A stretch of 9,836 bases of DNA from an uncultured bacterium (GTDB lineage: Bacteria > Verrucomicrobiota > Kiritimatiellia > RFP12 > UBA1067). The notes under the pieces were generated by a model. That model was not told the DNA's origin, made no database searches, and saw only the letters and a list, made by a program, of their open reading frames with translations. The position numbers and the translations under genes were made by a program. The stretch is taken from the NCBI GenBank assembly GCA_902779075.1, contig CACZAK010000285.1, positions 1-9,836 of the forward strand, written 5' to 3'. The stretch's first letter is position 1; each line of letters begins with the position of its first letter. Shown here one piece after another: positions 1 to 5,144 of the stretch.

Positions 1-390
1 CAGAGGGCTGCCCGCCCTACCCTTTTCGCCGCCACGGTAGGGCGGTCGCCCCGCGACCGCCGCATTCCCCGATACGATGCTATACGCATCACGGCCGCTC
101 TTGGAAATCTTGGGGTCGATTGCGAACTTCACCATTCCATCCGGCGCGTCCCTGCCCGTAATCTGCCGATGGTATTTCGCGAACTCTGCGGCGCAAGCCT
201 CGCCGTCAAACGCATGCAGCGAAGAGGACGCCGTCGTCACGCAAACCACCGCAATCATCATCAATTTTGTTGTGTTGTAGAGTAGAGACCCACGCCTCGG
301 CATTGCCGCCGATGCGACTTCACCCTCGTCAAACCGTACGTGCGGATTTCCCGCATACGGCTTTCCATTGAGTGCTTTTCCTGTTGTCAT
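1..390 (-). CDS. Secreted protein, N-terminal 130 residues (runs off the window)
   Basis: The frame is open from ATG at 390 to the window edge. The start is well supported: AGGAGG at 397-402 and a promoter at 419-446 precede it. Residues 1-38 are read mostly from the group II intron remnant (LNGKPYAGNPHVRFDEG, then MPRRGSLLY). The native-looking part follows as N-T-T-K-L, a hydrophobic stretch (MMIAVVCV), and a probable signal peptidase site after SSSLHA. An internal in-frame ATG at 303 (M-PRRGSLLY) could instead start a more conventional signal peptide. The mature start (AAEFAKYHRQITG, then DPKISKSGRDAYSIVSGN) resembles the N-terminal non-catalytic domain found before alpha-glucuronidase, beta-hexosaminidase and DUF4838 catalytic domains. 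That family call is tentative because only about 70 mature residues are present. The last 20 residues (AVAGRPPYRGGEKGRAGSPL) are read from REP-like palindromes, so the frame may be disrupted beyond the edge. Confidence 0.6.
   Translation of the reverse strand, partial: MTTGKALNGKPYAGNPHVRFDEGEVASAAMPRRGSLLYNTTKLMMIAVVCVTTASSSLHAFDGEACAAEFAKYHRQITGRDAPDGMVKFAIDPKISKSGRDAYSIVSGNAAVAGRPPYRGGEKGRAGSPL
11..61. repeat. Pair of REP-like palindromes in opposite orientation (BIME-like)
   Basis: On the plus strand a GTAG tetranucleotide (37-40) directly precedes a perfect 9-bp hairpin: GGCGGTCGC (41-49), loop CCC, GCGACCGCC (53-61). On the minus strand a second GTAG (20-17) heads another GC-rich unit that starts GGGCGGGCAGCCC and is cut by the window edge. 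The two heads form a 10-bp inverted repeat, CCGCCCTACC (12-21) against GGTAGGGCGG (36-45). GTAG plus a short stem-loop, in head-to-head pairs, is the described form of REP elements mobilised by RAYT (TnpA-REP) transposases. No such transposase is in this window. The element lies inside an open reading frame. Confidence 0.6.
275..374 (-). mobile_element. Group II intron 3'-end remnant (domains V-VI), copy 1
   Basis: On the minus strand 331-363 folds as a group II intron domain V. It has an 8-bp lower stem AAGCCGTA/TACGGTTT with the catalytic AGC triad and one G-U pair, a CG two-base bulge, an upper stem TGCGG/CCGCA and a GAAA-type loop. A GC-rich domain VI-like segment follows, and then the end CTACTCTAC, with an A seven bases from the putative 3' boundary at 277 and an AY terminus. 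The sequence is 99 of 100 identical to 5027-5126, the only difference being at 322. No domains I-IV and no reverse transcriptase lie nearby, so it cannot splice in cis. It is in frame with the flanking coding sequence on both sides. Confidence 0.8.
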
Positions 391-396
391 GGCTTT

Positions 397-402
397 CCTC
401 CT
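397..402 (-). promoter_or_regulatory. Ribosome binding site that fixes the start at 390
   Basis: The minus strand reads AAAAAAGGAGGAAAGCC before the ATG. AGGAGG lies 6 bases upstream of the start codon. This supports ATG 390, and so translation through the intron remnant, over the internal ATG at 303. Confidence 0.7.
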
Positions 403-418
403 TTTTTGGGCTGTTGAA

Positions 419-446
419 CGTATATTATACGATTTTTCCCTGTCAA
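419..446 (-). promoter_or_regulatory. Sigma-70-type promoter for the gene starting at 390
   Basis: The -35 box TTGACA is perfect (minus strand 446-441). A 16-base spacer leads to the -10 box TATACG (424-419, four of six matches). A TATAAT at 429-424 overlaps it but is only 11 bases from the -35 box. The predicted transcript start is near 412, giving a leader of about 20 bases that contains the ribosome binding site. Confidence 0.6.
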
Positions 447-512
447 TTCCGTTTCGGCATTTCTTACCTTGCCCTTCTCACGTCCGCCCACGCGAGGCGG
501 TAGGGGGGACCA

Positions 513-572
513 GACCCCATTGGTGGAGTGGGAGTGGTGGAGTAACTTCATGTCATGGCTCATACTCGTCCA
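513..572. repeat. Truncated copy of the MITE-like element in the 391-603 intergenic region
   Basis: The 60 bases match 8234-8293 at 59 positions; the only difference is at 553. This copy keeps the left inverted-repeat arm (the part from ATTGGTGGAGTGGGAG onward) and 26 bases of interior, but has no right arm. It lies between the protease stop codon and the promoter of the next gene. The same intergenic stretch also holds small inverted repeats at 484-488/496-500 (CCGCC/GGCGG) and 581-585/597-601 (GGCGT/ACGCC). The latter is a weak stem with no T-run, so I do not call a terminator. Confidence 0.6.
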
Positions 573-603
573 TGGAAGGCGGCGTTCCCAGTTATCACGC
601 CAT

Positions 604-3600
604 TTATCTCACGATAATCGAGAAGCCGCTGCGGATGAGGTCATAGCCCAAGCCGTCTGCGGTCTTGGCAAGCACCCAGCCCTTGGGCTTCGTCCCGGCG
701 ACAAAGTCAACAGGCACGCTCGAAAGCATTTCCTCAGAGCCGACCTTGAACAGCGGAACCCTGTCGTAGGTCGATTCCAGGTCAAGCCCGCTCGCGTCTA
801 TCATCATCGTGCCCGAGAACGACTCGGTCACGGTGAGGTAACCCGTGCCGCTCGGCTTGAACACCGCGCCGCTGCCCATTGTCAGCGTCGGCGTCGTTCC
901 CTTGCCGGTAATCGAACCGGTTACGGTGAGGGTATAGGTGTTCACGGCCCGCGTCACGGCGCCATCAAGAACGAGGTTCGTGACCGAAAGGCTCGTCGCG
1001 CGATTGACATAGTTCGCCAACTGCCATGTCGCGCCCTCGCGCAGGCGTATCGTGCCGCTCAAGCATTTGCTTGAGACGACCTCGTTGTCATAGTCGTGGG
1101 TGGAGATCACCTTTGAACCGCCGAGAACGTCCAACGTCCCCGTCCCAGCAATCGTGCAGTACGACACGTAGAACGTGCCGCCCGTGACCGTCAACGTGTG
1201 TTCTCCCAGGTTGATGTGCGTACCCACGTCATTCCAGTGTTCTGAGATCGAGACCTGGCCAAACGACGCATCGACCGTCGCGTCGCCTTCCAGCGTCACC
1301 GTGGTCAGCGGCGGCAGTTTCGCATCGCTCACACCGGGGCTGGAAATCAGCCTTGCGCCCGCTTCCAGAATAACCTTGTTCTTCTCGCCGCCGTAGTCGC
1401 CGTCCTGGACATTGGCCTCGTCCAGCGTGGCGCCGCCCTTCACGCGGATCGTCGAAGGACGCGCGCCGAACGACCTTCTGTCGCCAAACTTCACCGTGCC
1501 GCTCGCAACCGTCACCACCCCCTTGTAGCTGGTGTTGTTCTTCGTCATCGTAAGCGTTTTGCCGGCGCCGAGATCGAGCACGAACGTGCCGGCACCCGAA
1601 AGACCGCCGTCAACGAGTCCCGCGGTTCCCGTGCGGACCACCGTCGCGCCGGACGCGATGTCCAGCCGATTGTACGACAGCGAGCCGTCGCCCACGAACG
1701 TAAGCGTCCCGCTGCCGGTGACGGACAACCCACCCAACGCATGTTGCTTCGTTACGATCAATGTCGTTTCACCGGAAACGTTCACCGTCGCGACGTCGCC
1801 ATCTACAGGAACAGCACCCGTTGACCAGTTCGCTGGATTCTCGAACAGACCGTCGCCACTGGTGTTGTTCCAGACGGCCTCACCGTATGTCAGCGTCCCC
1901 GCCCCAGGGAAGAGTATTTCATCGTTGACAGAATCGTACAGACCCGCCCTGCCGTCCTTCTGGCACGGCGTCAGATCTCGCAAGAGGACGTAGGTTCCGT
2001 CCACGCCGTTCGTCTGCCAGATCTTCGCGCTGTAGAAGCGAATCTTGGACGGATCGGCAAGACTTCCGTTGTTGTTGCTTGCGAAGACATAGAGAGGATT
2101 GTTGGAAGAGAGGAAATCGCCCTGATTGACAACCTTCGTCTTGTGATAGGCATAGCCGTTGTTGATCGCCCCGCCCTTCGTGTTGATGTTGTAGTCACCC
2201 TCGGGTGAAAGTTCCGTCGTGATGGTATATTGCGTACCATTGCCGATCGTCTTTGAATCAAGCAGATACGCGCTGTCGGCATATCCCCACGATGGATTCG
2301 TGTCCGCATAGTTTCTCCAAGAACCACAACCCGCTCCAATATAAGAAGGCTTGCGAATCATTCCGAAATAATAGTATCCACCGGTGCCGCTCGATCCCAA
2401 CAACACGTCATACGATCCAACTTCAGCAGTGCGGCTAAATTTGATTTCCGCCTTCGTGCCGTACTTCGGGCGGACGCCAGTATTGACGTATTGTGCGCCC
2501 GTGGACTCGACGTAGTTCAACGCTTTCCTCTCGAACTCCGGCGTCACGACCGCCCCAGCCGTCAAGTCCGTTCCGCTGCCGGAGAAGAAAATCTTCCCGG
2601 TGACGGCATCCCAGAGCGCCGCACGGTTGTACCGCTTGCACGGCCTGAAGTCGCGGACAAGCTGATAATCGCCGTTAGAATCAGTCTGCCAGATCTTCAC
2701 GCTGTAGCAACGGGCTTTCATGTAATAGTTTGCGCCGGACGAGGTATTCTGGGCAAACAAGTAGAAGCTTCTGCCCGGCGAAAGCGTACCCATCGCGGCT
2801 CTCGTTGCCGTGCCATTTCCGTGGCTTGACCCAGACACGGTAATCGTACACGCACCGTTCTCCGTGACCTCGCACGTGTACACCAGATTGTCGCCTGAAA
2901 CGGCTTTTCCTTTCTCGTCGGCGTATGTGCAGACGAAGCCGGTGCTTTCGTTGTTGTCCACATATCCCCAGACGCTTTTTGTCGAACCGCTGTAGCCAAA
3001 ATAATACCAGCTATTGTGAACGGCGATGGGACGAAAACCATCGGCCCCGATGAACGCGCCGTGTCCACCACTAGACACATAGCCCTTATACTGGAACGAC
3101 GCCTCCACCTTCGTGCCGCCTCTCGCCTTCACGCCCGTGTCAACGAACTGCGTGCCGGTAGCTTCGACATACGACAAAAACGCATCAGGCGTTTCGAGAT
3201 CGACGATGTGCGAGAACGTGGCGGAGGCCGTTGTGCTCTCGGTGTAGCCGTCCATGAACGCCTTCGCCTTGAGCGTGATCGAGCGCGTGACTGAAATCGT
3301 GCCGCCGTTCGCGACAGACGGCGAGGAGGCCGTCGGCTCCGTCCCGTCAAGCGTATAGCGTATCGTCGCGCCGGCCAGCGGACACGTAATCGTCACCTCC
3401 AACGCGCCTTCGCTGAAGCTGCCACCATCCGGAGAAATCACTGGCGCGGGGACACGATCCACGACCAGGTCGTTGTCGTATGTGTTGCCGACGCTCATGG
3501 TCATGGGATCCGTCAGTGCAATATTGAAAGTGATCTCGTTGGATGCGACGCCGCCAGCAGTCGTGGCCTTGATGGTGCAAGGCTTATTCACGGCGGGCAG

Positions 3601-5055
3601 GATAATCGCGTAGATGCCGCGCTCGTCGCTCGTGGTGACGATGTTCGTGACGACCCCGTTAAGCAGCGTCGTCGTTCCCGTCACCGTCGCGCCGGCCAAG
3701 GGGTTGCCGTTCGCGTCGAGAACGCGTCCGCTCGCGATGGAGCCGAGCTCTGAGCCGGTGTCCGTGAAGATGTTGCAGATGACCTCGTCGATTATGTCGT
3801 ACTGGATGTCTTCCCTGACATCGAACTCCGGCGGCGTGTACCAGGCGTTGGAGCCGGCGAGGTTGTTCCAGCCCATGTTGAAGTGGATGTAGAGCGTGTC
3901 GTCGGAATAGCCGTAGCCGTCCGCCACGATGGCGTGGCCTTCATTCGTGGGCGTGTTGGTGATTCCGATGCCGCACGGACGCTTCGCGTCGAGGTTGGGG
4001 AGAATCGCCTTCTTGAGCTTATCCGCCGCGAGTCCGCCGTTGGTGTAGAAGTAGGCCGCGTTCCTGTAGCCGAACACGTTCATCAAGGCATTGGCGAGCG
4101 ACCTCTCCGCCGCGCCGCTGCCGTTGGCCGTGTAGGACATCCCCACGGCTACGCCGACGTCATACGTCAGCTTGCCGATCGCCTCGCGGTACGCGAGAGT
4201 GCTGGATGGGGACAGGATGTACATCGAGTTGATGTTCGTGGGCATGTTCGACCAGTCGTACGTCCCGCCCATCATCGTGAGGCTCGTATCCACGCCTTCC
4301 ACCTTGCAGGTCTTGGTCTGCGCCGTGACGGACGCCGTCGGATACTGGAAGTAACGCATGATCTGCCCACCGGACGTCGCGACGCATCCGCACGGCGCGC
4401 GTTCGCCGTCGATCTCAGGCGTGTACATGTTGAAGCAGTAGGGATAGTCCGTTCCCGCCCAGTTGCCGATGCGGCCCTGCGCCCAGTCGGAGAAGAGCAG
4501 TTCGGGAACGCGCAAATCCGTCGGCGCGGGAGACGGCGCCCCGCCGAGGCGCGTCTTGCCGCCGTTTGCGCCGCCCGCCGCACGCAGGCGGTTCCACTTG
4601 GACGCATTGCCGGAGGTCATGGATGCGGACGCCGCGAGACGCCTGCCGCCCGTGGCCGACGTAGCGAGCCGGTCCGCCTCAATGGCGGCGCGTCCCGCCA
4701 GGAGACACCAGAGCGGATTCTTCTCGCTCGCCTCGAACGTGCCGCTCTTCGAATAGGCGAGAATCGGCGTCACCTCGTCGTCGCCGGACGCCACCACGTA
4801 GCCGCCACCCTCCAGCGTCACCACGTAGAACTTGCCCTTCCCGCTCCTGCCCGTGTATGTCTCGACGGACGCGGGATTGCCCTCAATGGATTTGTCCAGC
4901 GACTCCCTCAGGCTGACCCAGCCCTTGACCGCGCACAAGGCGTCGTCCGACGACACCTCCGCAGCATATCCAAAACCAGTAAAAAGCCCGGCCACCAGCC
5001 CGGCAATAATCGCCAATTTGCTATGCTTGTAGAGTAGAGACCCACGCCTCGGCAT
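604..5055 (-). CDS. Secreted C10 (streptopain-like) cysteine protease with LamG-like modules and beta-strand repeats, 1483 aa
   Basis: Signal peptide: MPRRGSLLY (from the intron remnant), KHSK, then a hydrophobic core ending FGYA. Residues 35-125 look like a C10 propeptide (GKFYVVTLEGGGYVVAS). The catalytic domain spans about 185-430: the nucleophile is Cys224 in CGCVATSGGQIMRYFQYP, the base His374 in GHAIVADGYGY, and Asn393 lies in HFNMGW. In streptopain this last motif is N-W-G-W, so Met394 replaces a Trp. Then follow a carboxypeptidase-regulatory-like fold (439-516), a chitobiase/hexosaminidase C-terminal-type domain (538-616, YTLDGTEPT), two LamG-like modules (627-833 and 845-1058, starting Y-V-E-x-T-G-x-Q-[FY]-V-[DN]-T-G) and an autotransporter-type repeat region (1060-1450, starting VWNNTSGDGLFENPANWS). 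There is no beta-barrel; the protein ends G-F-S-I-I-V-R. The likely role is extracellular proteolysis at a surface. The start at 5055 is the first in-frame ATG but has no Shine-Dalgarno at normal spacing. It lies 90 bases after the preceding gene and is probably co-transcribed with it. Confidence 0.85.
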   Translation of the reverse strand: MPRRGSLLYKHSKLAIIAGLVAGLFTGFGYAAEVSSDDALCAVKGWVSLRESLDKSIEGNPASVETYTGRSGKGKFYVVTLEGGGYVVASGDDEVTPILAYSKSGTFEASEKNPLWCLLAGRAAIEADRLATSATGGRRLAASASMTSGNASKWNRLRAAGGANGGKTRLGGAPSPAPTDLRVPELLFSDWAQGRIGNWAGTDYPYCFNMYTPEIDGERAPCGCVATSGGQIMRYFQYPTASVTAQTKTCKVEGVDTSLTMMGGTYDWSNMPTNINSMYILSPSSTLAYREAIGKLTYDVGVAVGMSYTANGSGAAERSLANALMNVFGYRNAAYFYTNGGLAADKLKKAILPNLDAKRPCGIGITNTPTNEGHAIVADGYGYSDDTLYIHFNMGWNNLAGSNAWYTPPEFDVREDIQYDIIDEVICNIFTDTGSELGSIASGRVLDANGNPLAGATVTGTTTLLNGVVTNIVTTSDERGIYAIILPAVNKPCTIKATTAGGVASNEITFNIALTDPMTMSVGNTYDNDLVVDRVPAPVISPDGGSFSEGALEVTITCPLAGATIRYTLDGTEPTASSPSVANGGTISVTRSITLKAKAFMDGYTESTTASATFSHIVDLETPDAFLSYVEATGTQFVDTGVKARGGTKVEASFQYKGYVSSGGHGAFIGADGFRPIAVHNSWYYFGYSGSTKSVWGYVDNNESTGFVCTYADEKGKAVSGDNLVYTCEVTENGACTITVSGSSHGNGTATRAAMGTLSPGRSFYLFAQNTSSGANYYMKARCYSVKIWQTDSNGDYQLVRDFRPCKRYNRAALWDAVTGKIFFSGSGTDLTAGAVVTPEFERKALNYVESTGAQYVNTGVRPKYGTKAEIKFSRTAEVGSYDVLLGSSGTGGYYYFGMIRKPSYIGAGCGSWRNYADTNPSWGYADSAYLLDSKTIGNGTQYTITTELSPEGDYNINTKGGAINNGYAYHKTKVVNQGDFLSSNNPLYVFASNNNGSLADPSKIRFYSAKIWQTNGVDGTYVLLRDLTPCQKDGRAGLYDSVNDEILFPGAGTLTYGEAVWNNTSGDGLFENPANWSTGAVPVDGDVATVNVSGETTLIVTKQHALGGLSVTGSGTLTFVGDGSLSYNRLDIASGATVVRTGTAGLVDGGLSGAGTFVLDLGAGKTLTMTKNNTSYKGVVTVASGTVKFGDRRSFGARPSTIRVKGGATLDEANVQDGDYGGEKNKVILEAGARLISSPGVSDAKLPPLTTVTLEGDATVDASFGQVSISEHWNDVGTHINLGEHTLTVTGGTFYVSYCTIAGTGTLDVLGGSKVISTHDYDNEVVSSKCLSGTIRLREGATWQLANYVNRATSLSVTNLVLDGAVTRAVNTYTLTVTGSITGKGTTPTLTMGSGAVFKPSGTGYLTVTESFSGTMMIDASGLDLESTYDRVPLFKVGSEEMLSSVPVDFVAGTKPKGWVLAKTADGLGYDLIRSGFSIIVR

Positions 5056-5126
5056 TGCCGCCGATGCGACTTCCCCCTCGTCAAACCGTACGTGCGGATT
5101 TCCCGCATACGGCTTTCCATTGAGTG
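5027..5126 (-). mobile_element. Group II intron 3'-end remnant (domains V-VI), copy 2
   Basis: Domain V is at 5115-5083 on the minus strand, with the same stem, AGC triad, CG bulge and GAAA loop as copy 1. The putative intron end is at 5029. It fills the whole gap between the 815-residue gene (stop at 5145) and the protease gene. It contains the only in-frame ATG (5055) for the protease, in the GGCAATGCC domain VI loop. Its 5' limit (CACTCAATGG) is at exactly the same base as in copy 1, although the outer flanks are unrelated. No other intron parts are present. Confidence 0.8.
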
Positions 5127-5144
5127 GGACTACTTGTGGACGGG

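Noticed and set aside
275..392. ACAACA on both sides of intron remnant copy 1 as a target-site duplication
   Set aside because: It is six bases long, offset from the element ends, and partly inside the intron end. Copy 2 shows only ACAAG. Chance or microhomology explains it as well.
424..446. TTGACA with the perfect TATAAT at 429-424 as the promoter
   Set aside because: The spacing is only 11 bases. The overlapping TATACG at 16 bases fits better.
469..1074. A 201-codon plus-strand frame over the MITE-like copy and the protease 3' end
   Set aside because: It is antisense to the beta-strand repeat region, shows no recognisable domain, and has no ribosome binding site.
3883..5037. A 384-codon plus-strand open frame opposite the protease gene
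   Set aside because: It is antisense to the well-supported protease and propeptide domains. Its composition (Arg, Val and Ala rich) is typical of shadow frames in high-GC DNA, and no domain is recognisable.
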